A DNA stretch of 64,000 bases, taken from positions 17,982,557 to 18,046,556 of the forward strand of contig CM046847.1 of assembly GCA_025618425.1 (NCBI GenBank), in the 5' to 3' direction. This document shows positions 22,340 through 33,950 of the stretch, piece after piece (within the stretch, counting starts at the first letter, position 1; each line of letters begins with the position of its first letter). A model generated the notes under the pieces. That model did not search any database. It was not told the DNA's origin and saw only the letters and a list, made by a program, of their open reading frames with translations. A program made the position numbers and the translations under genes. This DNA comes from Heliocidaris tuberculata (Eukaryota; Echinodermata; Echinoidea; Camarodonta; Echinometridae).

Positions 22340-22565
22340 TGGATGCGAGTATGCGATATTCTCTCCCCCTTATAATGCACGCATCCCACGCGCGGGCTTC
22401 CATCTCCGATATCGAGAGTGCACGAGTACGTACCGTACCAGTCGAACCGTACCGTATGACCGGTATTTTTGCATCATATCTGCACTTCATGCACTGTGTG
22501 TAATTTTACATGTGAAAAAGATCAGCTGATCATAGCTTCATCAATACAACTGCGTGTCCAACATC
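22340..22565 (+). promoter_or_regulatory. Putative ADAM promoter and 5' UTR
   Basis: CpG-rich (cacgcatcccacgcgcggg, atatcgagagtgcacgag), with ACCGTACCGTAT at 22446-22457 and ATCAGCTGAT at 22521-22530. Both words also occur upstream of the minus gene. An in-frame TAG just upstream of the ATG at 22566 marks the 5' UTR. No TATA box is evident. Confidence 0.45.
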
Positions 22566-22629
22566 ATGTATCTCAAATTCATCTTTATCTTGGCATTATG
22601 GATGCCAATTAGTGAAGTCCACTCCAAAG
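22566..22629 (+). CDS. ADAM metalloprotease, exon 1 (signal peptide)
   Basis: The ATG at 22566 is the first after an in-frame TAG and opens 21 codons (MYLKFIFILALWMPISEVHS then K) followed by one base and the donor AAAG|GTAAGAG. One basic residue, a hydrophobic core FIFILALWM and a small-residue end make a clear signal peptide, so the product enters the secretory pathway. The open frame runs on past the donor into the intron to 22739, but that is not expected to be coding. Phase 1 fits exon 2 at 59232 exactly: the split codon becomes Gly. The identity comes from exon 2. Confidence 0.7.
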
Positions 22630-23812
22630 GTAAGAGTATGATTCGGTTTGTAATGAATGTCATGAAATTTGTGCGTAAATCGCGTGAAAATGTAAGGCCT
22701 TGTGTGGGCTTTCGTGCGGTTTGCGTGGCCGGTGGATGAGGCGAGGACTTCAGTGTGGTTCCGATGTGTGATGCTGGCCGGCTAGCGCTAGCCATGCTAG
22801 CTGTGTCCGTACTTTGTCTGAAAATGATTCAATGTTTTGATAATGGTATTTATAGAAACCGGTGTATGTGGGATGTGCCAATTGTGTATTTTGAATGGGT
22901 TACTTTGGTTGCTTAGCTTGTAAAATTGTATGGTACATGTATATGAAACAAGACCCTTTAACATGTTTAAAATTAAAAATGAAGAATCTACACTACAGAT
23001 CACTTGACCATGCACTTTGCAGGACTTTGTTAGCAGATATCCAATGGACAGTGACTTGAAAGACAAGTGTTTTAGTTGAATACACCAACATGCCATGGGT
23101 TTTAAATCCCAATCTAAATAGACAGCTATTTTGTTGTAACTATGATAATAAGTGCATTAATCCCATAATTATTGCATTTCCAACTTGAAACACAAGTGTT
23201 TTTGTTGAATCTACTATGCTGCCTTTTTTTTTTCCTGATGATAATTAGTGTAATTCCCTGTGCAGACATGCATGAAATGTCATCCCCATTCAAGTGATTC
23301 CCACTATTCGCTAAACCCTTGTACTGTAGATACGAGTGCATTAAAATGACAAACATGCACAATGTAATTAATGATACCTCATATATTCGTCAAGGTTATA
23401 CATGTATGTATCATGTCAAATGTGTTATGCATGATGATCTAATACAGTGATGACGACGAACAACAATATTTTGTTTTTCAATTGTAAATGAGTCTTGTGA
23501 TAGTATGGAAGCCATTCGCAGGGGTGGATTCAGGATATTGTTAAAGGGTGGGGGGGGGGGGGTCCAATTGCCCCTAAATCCCTGACAAGCATACACACAA
23601 AAGAAGGGTTATCAGGCCAACAACAACAACAACAAAAAAAGAGAGAAAGGAAGGGGGTCAAATTTATAAATACATTATAAAAAACACAATGACAAGCAAG
23701 CAAGGAAAAAAAAAAAGGGGGGGGGGGATGGTCCAGACCCTGTGACCCCCTACTTCAGATTTAAACAATAAGAATATGGGGCCCCTGTGTGTGGGGGGGG
23801 GGGGGGGGTGGG

Positions 23813-23826
23813 ATGTGTGTGTGTGT

Positions 23827-23874
<48 letters not shown>

Positions 23875-24030
23875 TTGGGTTTTTACAAAGTGTATCAATG
23901 ACCTTTACATCACCATCCGAAAGATGTGACAGAGATTCGAACCTGGGTCCGATCAGAGTCAGTGTATACATGTAGGCAAATACAGTGAACTGGCTGAAGA
24001 CGTTACCACTAGACCAACTCCTGATCCCCA
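23813..24030 (-). mobile_element. tRNA-derived SINE with (CA)n tail
   Basis: Read on the minus strand: TTGGTCTAGTGGTAAC (A-box-like, 24002-24017) and GGTTCGAATCT (B-box, 23933-23943), about 60 bp apart, as in a tRNA promoter. A tRNA-unrelated body follows and then a long (CA)n tract (seen as (GT)n at 23813-23873). The cloverleaf is degenerate, so it is a SINE and not a tRNA gene. Confidence 0.65.
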
Positions 24031-24814
24031 GATTCCTGTACAAAATACATCAGTTTATGTAGTGCTGTACAACTCCTATCATTTGTAGTCGAATGTTTAC
24101 ATTTCCCTAAAATCGTATGTAAATCCTGAACCACTTGAAGCATTGTAAATACACTGTATCTATCGGGCAGAACTGACTTTTCTTGAAAACTGTCCAAGCA
24201 TGGATGGTGTGGGTGTAAATAGTACAATAGCTCTCAGCAAAATCTTTTTGAACTCCCTTTTTAGTTGATGTAATGGACTCGAAGCACTCTTTTATTAGGC
24301 TAATAAACCTTTTTATGCAACCTAATTCAGTTTTGGGGCTTAGGGCTATTATCAAGGGGTATGAACTTTTTTTCTTCTCTCCAAACTTATTTAGAAGAAT
24401 CTGCCTTTATTATTTGCAAGACATGTAATTATTTCAGTAATCTTGAAAATAATTTTGCTACAAAAGCCAAAAGTTCAAGTTAATGCTGAGATTGTCTGGT
24501 CTAATTCTTTCTCATGAAAGTCATACCAGTATCTTTTTATCTTATACCTTTTTCAATTTGGATGAATGAAGATATTTGTAAGACACGTGGTTGTAACATC
24601 TTCAGTTTACAAGTTACATTCATGTCTTCCTGAGCAAATCATTAATCATCAGGAAAATTGAAAAATTTATAGAAAAAAATATACAGGTTATCTTCAGAAT
24701 AAAATTTGGGTAAACATGTCCTGCACCTTTTTAAAAAGTAAAGATAAATGAGATTTATAGACTGATGATTTTTTTTGGGTGATATTTTCATGGGATTCAT
24801 TAGAAGAAAATATA
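24031..24814. other. Intron sequence, nothing recognised
   Basis: AT-rich; minus frames at 24009-24355 have no support. Confidence 0.45.
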
Positions 24815-24975
24815 AAAAAAGATAAAGTTGAGTTCTGGTCATGAGATTGAATTGTGAAAGAAACTGTCTCAAAGCGATTGGGAAAGGTTGATCATATAGC
24901 ACATAAGAATTGGTGTATGTTGTAAGGTTTTGGAATCACCAAAATGATAAGAAATTGACTCGATCATATAGACTA
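24815..24975 (+). mobile_element. Truncated MITE, family F
   Basis: Starts AAAGATAAAGTTGAGTTCTGG and carries on through 'gaaactgtctcaaa', 'gtaaggttttggaatcacca' and 'aaattgactcga'. This matches the first 160 bp of the family F copies at 27173 and (inverted) 33556-33950. The distal end is missing. Confidence 0.65.
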
Positions 24976-25232
24976 CGCTGTCCATAATCTGCATTGAGAC
25001 ATTAATCATCTTCTGTCAAATATGGCCTGTGGTCGATTGTTTTTTTCCTTCAGCAATTAAGCGTACATTTAAGAAATCAATTTCATATTCTGGTTTTGTC
25101 TTTTTCCTCACCATTAAGGATCTTTGACCACTACTTTTGATTTAAAAAAAAGCAGCTCCATCAAATTCATGTTCTCTTCATCTTCTCCCTCTCTTCCTGT
25201 CTCTTTACCCTGACAATTTTCAGTTATCATTG

Positions 25233-25254
25233 GTATATATATATATATATATAT
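25233..25254. repeat. (TA)n microsatellite
   Basis: About 11 uninterrupted TA units. Confidence 0.95.
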
Positions 25255-26887
25255 GGTACTCATTTTTATTCCTATGTTGAGACCAATTATCGCAAACTGG
25301 GCAATTATTTTCTTACTTTTCCTCTTCTTCTTTTAGTGGTGAAGGATGAAAAGAATATCAAATAAGTTTTTGATGAATACAAAAAGATATATATTTGTAT
25401 AAAATATGTACCGATATTATTATCGATATATAGAATAGGGGAAATGTGTTTGCTGTAAATAATTGATTGTGATTAAAGAAATATGTATTTGTAAGTCTGA
25501 AGAAATATGTATTTTCTAAATATTTTCAAAGTGATCAGCTACATGTACTTTCACTTCTCACTTTAAGTAGATAAGATGTGTTCTTTGTACTTTACTTTGA
25601 ACAGTTCAAATGTTTGAATATTCAAAGAAATTGCAAGTTTTGCAACAGCATCATCTGATGTCATTCTCTCATTGTAGCATTAAAAAATACATTTTTTTAT
25701 GCCCAAAGGATTTCCAACAAAAATTACAAGAAATCAATGACTATATCCTGGAGGAACAATGAGCCCGCCTTTGTTGATTGTCTTGAAGCCATGCTTCTCC
25801 CCTCACAGGAAGTAATTCACAGGAGAGCAGGGATCACAGTGAGGGCGATAAGCAATTATCTTATTAGCGGAAAGGAAATGCCAAATGTATGTGCGGAAGA
25901 TCAGGTGCATCTGTAGTCTCAAGGCGTGTGGGCGTCTTGGGCTTACATGTAGGCGGACAAGAACCAGGATTGCGATGACCTCTGTCATGGTGTATGTATC
26001 TAGTGGCTGTTGGCTCTTTGAGATATCAAATACTAATAGGCTTAGTCTTACACATTGTTGTATCATCAGTCGTGTAGTGGAATCTGGACATGATGATACC
26101 TACCGTACTTCTGATAGTAATGCTTTACTTGATGCAGATAATGTAATATATTAGTAATGATATTAATGACACCTACACGATGGATAAAGTTATAGAACAA
26201 TATGAAGATTATAGACCTAATTTAAGTAAACCTATCTACATTGTAGGCCTTTTTGTTCTTAGCAGCAGAAAAAAAAAAAAAAAAAAAAAGATGCTGCTGA
26301 GCACATTTTGCCCCCTTAACTCTCTTTTTCAAAAGCCTCCGTAAAAATGTAAACAGAGCCACCACTGATTTCTGTCAGTGGGTTACAATGGATACAAAAT
26401 GAATATAATTTTGACTATTTATATATATTTTCAATTAAATGTTTCACTTTCATCTTGTCTCTATTTTTGAGAATAATCATATTTTTAAGGCATGCAATCA
26501 TTCAAAAATATTTGAGATAGACTCCACCAGACTAGATTATGTAGATTCCTGATGTATATGATAAAGTCTGATTTTATTTGAAACTACCATTTAACAGCCA
26601 TATGGGGGAAAGAATGAACTTAAAACTACATGTATATATGAAACACCCACATTAAGAATTCCCTGTTATGCCCTTTTTGTTATTTTAATGAGAATCAGGA
26701 TTGTATTGTATTGGAAATTCATCTACTGTAAACAATAGTGAGCTGCTACAATATGTAGATAGTGATAGTAACGAACTGGAAATTTTCTATAGATAGTCTG
26801 GATGGTGAATTGAACCCCATTCTCAAGGGCAACAATTGATGAAAAACTCTTATATGAGTTGTACATGTACATCATACTTAGATAGGT

Positions 26888-27002
26888 AGGATGATGATGA
26901 TGGTGATGATGGTGATGATGATGGTGATGATGATGATGGTGATGAATGATGATGATGAGAAAGAGAGAGAGATAGAGACAGATAAAAGCTCCTGAGAGAG
27001 CG
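26888..27002. repeat. (GATGAT/GGTGAT)n and (GA)n microsatellites
   Basis: About 70 bp of GATGAT/GGTGAT units run into an impure GAGA tract. Confidence 0.95.
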
Positions 27003-27656
27003 AGAGACAGATATGATAGGGACCAGAGAGATGGTGAAATAGGTACATGTAGGCAGACAGGGGGAGAAAATTAAGTGGAGGGGGGGGGGGGGGATATGTA
27101 GAGAGATGCTCTGTAGTTCTTGTTAGCAGTGTTCAAGTATATTTTGTATACAATCTGAGGCAAAACTCTTAAAGATAGAGTTGAGTTGTGGTCATTAGAT
27201 TGGATTGTGAGAGAAACTGTCTCAAATCAAATTAGCAGAGGTTGATTATATAGCACATAAGAATTGGTGTATGCTGTAAGGTTTTGGAATCACCAAAATA
27301 ATAAATTGACTCAATCCTGCTTAGAGTCACATGCACTGCACACAGAAATGTGTATATGGGACTACACCCAAATGTTCGGCCCGAACATTTCAATTCAATT
27401 CAATTCTCATTTATTTCATTTTCAATTAAAAAGTACATTAAAAACAAATACAAAATAAGTCATAAAGGAAATTAGAAAACGAAATGGGGAACTACATAAA
27501 TACATGTAAGCCCTTGGGCCTTGTACAAGCATAGTTCCCTAAAAATTTTGCGAAAATAATATAGACAACAAATAGAAAAAATTAAACTAAAACTAAAAAT
27601 ATAACACAAATATAGACAACAAAGAAAAATAGGAACAGAAAAATAACTATACATAT

Positions 27657-27922
27657 TTAAGAGAAAGAAAATGCTTCAACTTTTTTTTGAAAGAAGTGAT
27701 TGTATTGCAATTAGAAATACATTTTGGGATTGAGTTCCAAATTACAGGGCAATTATGTCATACTGATTTCATTGCATTATTTGTTTTTACTGGCCATAAG
27801 TGAAAAGAATCCTTAAAACGGGTATCATGATTATGTATCTGGTAATTAAGAGTGAACATTTGAGAAATATTAGAGGGTAATTTATTTTTAAAGTAAAAGA
27901 AACCAAGGAGAGCAAGGTTGTT
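27657..27922 (-). pseudogene. LINE C-terminal region
   Basis: Minus-strand frame reading LALLGFFYFKNKLPSNISQM, then NYQIHNHDTR, with a stop at MKSV-stop, then NCPVIWNSIPKCI and FKKKLKHFLSLKY. HNHDTR followed by GP(V)xWNSIP and a basic FKKKLK tail is the typical C-terminus of CR1/jockey-type LINE proteins. It is separated from the RT core by the insertion at 27927-28270. Confidence 0.75.
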
Positions 27923-27926
27923 GTTG

Positions 27927-28270
27927 TTTAATCATGACTTTATTCAAGTTCAAGGCAGTGAATATAAACATATATACATAGAAAGACCAGGTCCATCGTT
28001 TCATGCCAAACGAATGGCAGGTCGAGAAATTTACATGGTTACATAATGACAAAGTACAAATGCGTGAAAGAATAGTGTTAAATTAATAAAGTATCATGAC
28101 TACAAAATTGTTTTATTTAATATGGCATGTTACGTATACTGGGCTCCTAAACTGTTGTAATAACAATTATAGCAATAATATCTTAAAGTCTAAACACGGG
28201 TTACAACTTGACGAAATACAAATACATGAGAGAATAGTGTTCAATTAATAAAATATCCTATCATTAATTA
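27927..28270 (-). mobile_element. Small retroposon inside the LINE C-terminus
   Basis: A direct repeat of about 14 bp, CAAGGTTGTTGTTG / CAAGGTTATTGTTT (27913-27926, 28271-28284), flanks about 340 bp with AATAAA near its minus-strand 3' end. Inside, a segment of about 50 bp is duplicated (28046-28097 and 28206-28258, words gaaagaatagtgtt/gagagaatagtgtt and aattaataaa). Probably a SINE or 5'-truncated LINE. Confidence 0.6.
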
Positions 28271-28284
28271 CAAGGTTATTGTTT

Positions 28285-29364
28285 GTAATAGTTTGTAATA
28301 GTACAAATCAAAAATATTAAGAGTTTTCAATTTTCAGAACAATGGGGCAGAAGGGGCACGATAGAGACATCCCAGGCATATGCAAAGGGCCTTTTTCTGT
28401 AATTTAAATAATTTATCTAATTTAGTTTGACTACAATTGCCCCAAACAGCAACACAGTAATTTAGGTATGAGAGCATAAATGAATTATAAAATAGTATTA
28501 GAGCAGAAGGCAGAAGTGAGTCTTTTAATCTATACAATATACCGATACATTTAGATACCTTTTTAGTGACCTTATTGACATGTGTATCCCAATGCATATT
28601 ATAATCAATGTATACCCCAAGAAAATTAACACTATTAACCTTATTTATTGGATCATTGTTGATTTTAAGAAGTAAACTATCAAGTGAATCAGTTAGATTA
28701 GACTTCCTATGGTAGAACGTAATGTAATTTGTTTTACTAGGATTTATCAACAATCTATTTGATTTGAACCATTTTGTTACTTTATCTATTACAGTATTGA
28801 TATTATTTTGTAAATTACGAGTGTTAGGTTGGGTGTAAATTGAAGTGGTATCATCAGCGTACATGATATAATCAAATTTGTCAGATGAATGTGAAAGATC
28901 ATTTATATAAATTAAAAACAAAGGACCTAGGATTGAACCTTGTGGTACCCCATGTGTAAGAGAAGAAAAATTAGAAGAATTACTGTTATAAACTACATAT
29001 TGAGATCTATTACAAAGATAACTTTCAAACCAACTTAGTGGTAAGCCCCTAATCCCATAATGTTCCAATTTTGACAAGAGTATTCTATGATCAACTATAT
29101 CAAAAGCTTTGGAGAGGTCCATGAAAATGCCAATACAAAATTTATTAGTATGAATTGCTGATAAAACTTTATCTTGTAAATCTATCAAAGCATGTGTAGT
29201 TGAATGATTTTTCCTAAACCCATATTGTGAGTGAGTAAGAATATTATTATTTAAACAAAATAAATATAGTCGATTATAAATGCATTTTTCTAACAATTTT
29301 GATATGGATGGCAGAATGGAAATGGGCCTATAATTATCAAATTTATGAGGATCATTCTTCTTAA
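28285..29364 (-). pseudogene. LINE reverse transcriptase core
   Basis: Contains the RT boxes in order: NDPHKFDNYRPISILPSISK, HSQYGFRKNHSTTHAL, FMDLSKAFDIVDHRILL, THGVPQGSILGPLFLIYIND, YIMYADDTTSIY (catalytic Asp pair) and VNFLGVYID, then the thumb-like YLNYCVAVWG. A stop follows APSAPLF (28334), but the homologous frame KLKTLNIFDLYY carries on behind it until the second insertion at about 28270. The catalytic residues are intact, so decay is recent relative to the domain. Confidence 0.9.
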
Positions 29365-29844
29365 AGGCATTGATTAACTTTGCCCAGGATGGAAAAAAAA
29401 AATCACTGTTCCAGCTAATGCTGTAATCATAATTGCAAACCTTTAGCCCAGACAGGAATCGCCTGAGTTTTATAAGCTGATCGGTCATTTATATATCAAG
29501 ATATTTACGATTGAACATTGATGTCGGGATAGAGTACCACAGAACCCTAATGAACTCTTACGGTTGGCATACCTCACTCTATCACAGAATACCGTACGGG
29601 CTGGAAACCCGCTCTGAAATCGCCAAGCGCTGGTGCTTGGTTTTTGTGACTGCAGCGCAGCGAAGAAGCCGAGCAACTTGCGCTAGCGATTGATCGCGAT
29701 TTTCTCTTTTTTAGGATAGTAAACGGGTTCCATTTTCTCTCATACTTTCACATATCCTTAATTATATATGTAGTTAGAGGACTGCACACAATTCACTGGC
29801 ATTTGAGCTGATTTTACAATTTTTCACAAAGTTAATCAATCACT
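29365..29844. mobile_element. TTAA-flanked MITE inside the LINE RT
   Basis: TTAA at 29361-29364 and 29845-29848. The ends AGGCATTGATTAACTTTG and the inverse of CAAAGTTAATCAATCACT are inverted repeats. 480 bp. Removing it with one TTAA restores the LINE frame across the site, so the boundaries are exact. Frames at 29485-29693 are internal to it. Confidence 0.85.
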
Positions 29845-30426
29845 TTAAATACAGGGGTTATTTTGGCAATCTTTAGTTTATCTGGGACTATGCCTGTAGA
29901 AAGAGAGAGGTTGAATATAAAAATCAAAGGACGTACAATATAAAATATTATTTTTTTCATTAAGTTAGTACTAAGATCATCAAGTTCAGCAGAGCTACTG
30001 TTGTGTAATGAATTACTAATGTTTATAATTTCATGTTCTGTTATGGGATTAAAGTAAATAGAATTGTTGATAAAACCAGTCAGATAGTCTTTAAAAGAAG
30101 TATTATTAGGAGAACTGGTCATTGAATTAGTTATCTGTCTACAACAGTTTATGAAATGTTGATTAAATTCAGTTACTATATGCTGTGGATCGCAAACTTT
30201 TCCAGTCTCATTAGTAAAATATTCAGGCAAAGATGTTCTAGGCTTATTTAGTAATGAATTGATAACTGACCAAGTCTGTTTTGTATTATATTTAAATGAC
30301 TTCAGTCTGTTAGAAAAATATGATTTCTTTGCATGCTTTAACAGATTATTTAACTTATTTCTATATTTTTTGTATTTTCTTTCATTATCCAAGGTATTGT
30401 TTTGGAGAAATTGTTTATAATAACGA
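29845..30426 (-). pseudogene. LINE linker and start of reverse transcriptase
   Basis: After the frameshift the frame continues through a basic linker (YKKYRNKLNNLLKHAKKSYF) to the motif-0 region KLKIAKITPVFK of the RT. It stops because a 480-bp MITE is inserted at the codon after VFK. Without the insert the frame would continue directly as KKNDPHKFDNYRPIS on the far side. Confidence 0.85.
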
Positions 30427-31083
30427 TTTTTTTTTCTTTATGCATCTCAATAAATACTTTGTTATCCATGGTTTTTTCATGCCTCTTTTAGTGAGCTTAC
30501 TTTTTAACAAAGGAAAATGTTTGTCAAACAACTGAGTAAAACGATTAATAAAAAAGAAATACGCATCATTAGCATTTGTAATATTATAAAGATTGGTCCA
30601 CTCTTCATGATAAAGATCATATTGAAAATTATGTATATTGTTATCTGAGTATTTACGAAAAAAACGAATTGAACTTGGTTGATAAGTATTATTATTATTA
30701 GAACTTTTATAGACTAGAAAAATGGGTAAATGATCACTAGCATCAGAACAGAGACTACCTGAGTCAAATTCTGAATCAAGTACATTGGTGAATAAATTAT
30801 CAATAAGGGTAGCAGTGCTTGATGTAATACGAGTTGGGGTTTGTATAATCAGGAATATACCAAGTACAGAATTAAGCCTTAGAAACTCATTAACAGTATC
30901 ATCATCTTTAAACAAATCAATATTAAAATCTCCAGTGATATAAATATTCCTATGTTCATTACTTAATGTATTAACAGCATTGTTGTAAAATTCAAAAAAT
31001 ATTTCATGATTTGATCCTGGTTTTCTATATATGACACCAACAGTAGATCTCTTGTGGTTTACATCTAAGAAATCACTAAACAA
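30427..31083 (-). pseudogene. LINE endonuclease domain, C-terminal part
   Basis: About 218 codons. ITGDFNIDLF (the GDFN catalytic box) and SDASDHLPIFL (the SDH box) are the signature ends of APE-type LINE endonucleases, which nick target DNA to prime integration. PTRITSSTATLIDNLF is the usual spacer motif. The N-terminal Asn and Glu catalytic boxes are missing through 5' truncation. The frame breaks at the A9 run (T run at about 30428-30436 on the plus strand): a one-base indel moves the continuation NRYYKQFLQNN to another frame. Confidence 0.85.
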
Positions 31084-33111
31084 ATATTCACATGTTTCTT
31101 GTCATATTTTGAATGTGAGGGCATTTGAAGAGCAATCCTTTTCAGGGGACATTTCTACTATGATAATCTTCCAAACTAACATAAATAGAATGACAAAGCT
31201 CGCAAATGATTTTTTTACCTTTCCCAGAACTCAACCTTCCCTTTCACCTGAAATAGAAAGTATAATTTGTATAATGTATAATTTCTTTCAGAGCTACAAT
31301 TAGCGTTAACACTATTAGTGATATTGCAAAGTAAAAACCACATTTCATCAAATTTATGACCTTAAAATGACCAACACTTTACACTTACATACATGTAGAC
31401 CTTTAATCAAACCCAAATGAAAGTAACTGGTCAGTAAGCCCATACATGATGCAGAGTACATGCAGGGCACCATTCATGAGTGACTGGTTTAACGGCAGGA
31501 GTGTCTACTCGCCAGCATGCACAAAATGACACCGTTAATCGGTCTGGTAGCAGTATGGGCGACCCGCTGTTCATCCTAGGGCAATGTAAAGGACCTAAAC
31601 CGAGCTGCGACACTGTCCATTAACATTAGATGTGAGATTGGTCTGTGGTGGAGTGTCGAAGCAAATGTTTTGGGTGAATGATCTTTTGATGGGGCTGGAT
31701 GATTAATTAGCAGGCAGTTGTTTGGGTAGGTTAATGCAAGGTCTTGGTCTAATGTAATATTAAAACTTTCATAACAGAAATAATGTCTACTGATCCATGA
31801 AGGCCTTAGCAAACATGGCTGCAATCACCATAACAGTTTTAGGCAATTCAACATCTTATTGCATTTCCTATAGAAACTGATATTGTGTCATAAAAAAATA
31901 AAGACATTAAGAAAATCAATATATTTACCGAGGCAATCAAAATTAAAGCAACATTCTCTTACTTTAGATGGCAGTCATTACAGAGGTATTCAGGTCTTCC
32001 TCAGTGCAAAACTGAAATTGTACTTGGCCCCTTTTTTGGGCCTTAATGAAGATTTACCTTGACAACTTCATAAAAGGACAAGATGCTATAATGGACATAG
32101 GGAAAACAGGGAAGTAGTTTGTAGGCACAAACCCTTATCAGTCGAAATGCATAACAAACAGTCTGAACTGTAAGACTGCAAAGGCCCTGTACTATAGCTG
32201 CTCCTGACGATGACACAACTAGTAGGAACCTGAGTCAGGCTTCTCTCAAGACACAATAATTTCTCATAAAGTGTCAAATTAGGATCTGTGCTTGCAGACT
32301 AACAGGGAGGGGTTCATCATCAATAGTTAGAAACACATCATAGCCTTTGATGCTATAGAGAAGAAATGTAATCATCATCCACAGGACAAAGATATATGTA
32401 TATTCATAAATTTTTACATCCTTTATCTTAATTGTATTTTTTGTTTTACAGTCTGAATCTTCATTGATTAAGGTCAACTCAGACATTTTTTTTGAGGCAG
32501 TGTTTTGATTTGTCTCATAAGACACGAAAAATCTTTCAATCAGAGAAGTTTAGGGCATAATGTGCTGCCTGTTTCACAGAAAGGGTTAAATTTGGGAGAA
32601 GGAAATACTTGCTCAACCCCATTCTCTCTCTGTATCTGTGTTTCTCAAGCGAGATAATTTTCATACATTAAAATCGGTAGATTATCACTTTGTGCCATAT
32701 GTCACTTGATGAAGCGTTATCAAAGTTTAATTTGTTGGACATGATGGATCATCATACATCTGGTGCAATCATCACAGATTCGGGCCAAAAAATGGGAATT
32801 AATAGACCATGTGTTAACGAGAACAAAGGGGCCCTCTCTTCTTCTGCTTCCAGATTTGGACATTTTTTCCCCCCAGATTTAGGAAGTACCCTGTCCAGAT
32901 GGTTATGTGTCTGTTGAGGCCATACAAGGAGATGATATGATACATTTATGTCCCACGGTACCGTGCCTAAGGATTTTGTGGATCGATAGATATGGATTAC
33001 ATGTTTGTTTACTGGTACATGTAATTGATAGTGCATACTTGTATACTGTACTTTGCAAGCTTATGTTCTACTGGTACAGTATTATTTTATGTTTAGATTG
33101 ATGTGTATTAA

Positions 33112-33507
33112 CCCTTTCAAGACAAATGACCACATTTTGTGGTTTGGCTCAATAACTTGATCCAGAGCTCTAAAAAACATACCAGATGCACGAGTAGAAA
33201 GAGCAAAATTTTCTGCACACACTATGTCCATTTTTATTGCATGACCATATTGCGTTTGATGCCAGGAATTTTAAAAACAAGAATAAGCTTTGAGATCCTT
33301 AAATTGGCAACACATTGAGAGGTTTAAAATCATTTTCTTTCATCATTTCTTTCAACTATTCAACAAATTTCTAACCATGTATATTGTTTTCAAAGACATT
33401 ACCCCTTATTACAATCTTGTAGTACTAAAAGAAAAATATTACTGTTGCCAATTTGAAGAACAAAATGTGATCAATTTAGCCCTTAAATAATTCCTGTCCT
33501 GAAAGGG
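33112..33507 (+). mobile_element. TTAA-flanked MITE, family D copy 3
   Basis: TTAA at 33108-33111 and 33508-33511; ends CCCTTTCAAGACAAATGACC and TCCTGAAAGGG. 396 bp, full length, same orientation as the copy at 7768. Confidence 0.85.
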
Positions 33508-33555
33508 TTAAGTATTACTCGTAAAATCTTTTTTGAAAGAACGGAATCTACTTAA

Positions 33556-33950
33556 AGAGAAGGCTGAGTTCTGGGAAAGGTGAAAAATAATTTGTGAGCT
33601 TTCTCATTTTTTGTATGTCACTTTGGTAGAATATCATAGGAGAAATGTATCCGGAAAAGGATTGCGCTTCAAATGCCTTCATGTTCGACACGTGACAAGA
33701 AACAGCTGAAATGTTTGGCCTGAACTTTCATGCCACATGTGTATGAGCTGTAGTCACATTGTACCCATACGTGACTCTCCGCAAGATTGAGTCAATTTGA
33801 TCAATTACTTCTCATTTTGGCAATTCAAGAACCTTACTGCATTATGCTAATTCTTACATGTATACACTAATCAACCTTTCTCAGTTACTTCCAGACAGTT
33901 TCTTTCAGTTTCACAGTGTAATTGCATGACCAGAACTCAACTTTATCTTT
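33556..33950 (-). mobile_element. TTAA-flanked MITE, family F, intact reference copy
   Basis: TTAA at 33552-33555 and 33951-33954; ends AGAGAAGGCTGAGTTCTGG and the inverse of CCAGAACTCAACTTTATCT. 395 bp. It lies only 44 bp beyond the family D element and defines the unbroken structure of the copy that the LINE split at 27-31 kb. Confidence 0.8.

Larger units (their letters stand above)
27389..31088 (-). mobile_element. 5'-truncated jockey/CR1-like LINE with two insertions
   Basis: A non-LTR retrotransposon on the minus strand, about 3.7 kb including inserts. In order it has the C-terminal part of an APE-type endonuclease, a linker, reverse transcriptase with the YADD box, a C-terminal region, a 3' UTR and an (AATTG)n tail (27389-27405 as seen on the plus strand). 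The 5' end, with the start of the endonuclease and any ORF1, is absent, as is usual for target-primed integration. A frameshift, stop codons and two insertions make it dead. Clade assignment is by motif style only. Confidence 0.85.
27173..31243 (+). mobile_element. MITE family F copy split by a LINE
   Basis: TTAA (27169-27172) precedes the left half (to about 27388, ending at cccgaacattt). The right half resumes at about 31089 with tgtttcttgtcat...ggcatttgaagagcaatcc and ends in tttcccagaactcaacctt. Placed end to end the halves (about 216 + 155 bp) match the uninterrupted copy at 33556-33950 (395 bp, inverted), which also reads aacattt-cagctgtttcttgtca across the insertion point. Confidence 0.8.

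Noticed and set aside
22554..22739. A 61-codon reading starting at GTG 22554 and running through the donor
   Set aside because: The first ATG after the in-frame stop is at 22566, and the frame past 22629 is intronic, given the strong donor and the phase-matched exon 2.
23930..24030. A tRNA gene on the minus strand
   Set aside because: A and B boxes are present, but the stems do not pair as a cloverleaf and a tRNA-unrelated body with a CA tail follows; a SINE fits better.
23750..24043. Thr-His repeat frame on the minus strand
   Set aside because: Translation of the (CA)n tail and G run, together with the SINE.
32274..32525. Minus frame with a hydrophobic stretch (YIFVLWMMITFLLYS)
   Set aside because: Single isolated frame without acceptor or donor and with no family resemblance; the hydrophobicity reflects the T-rich codons.
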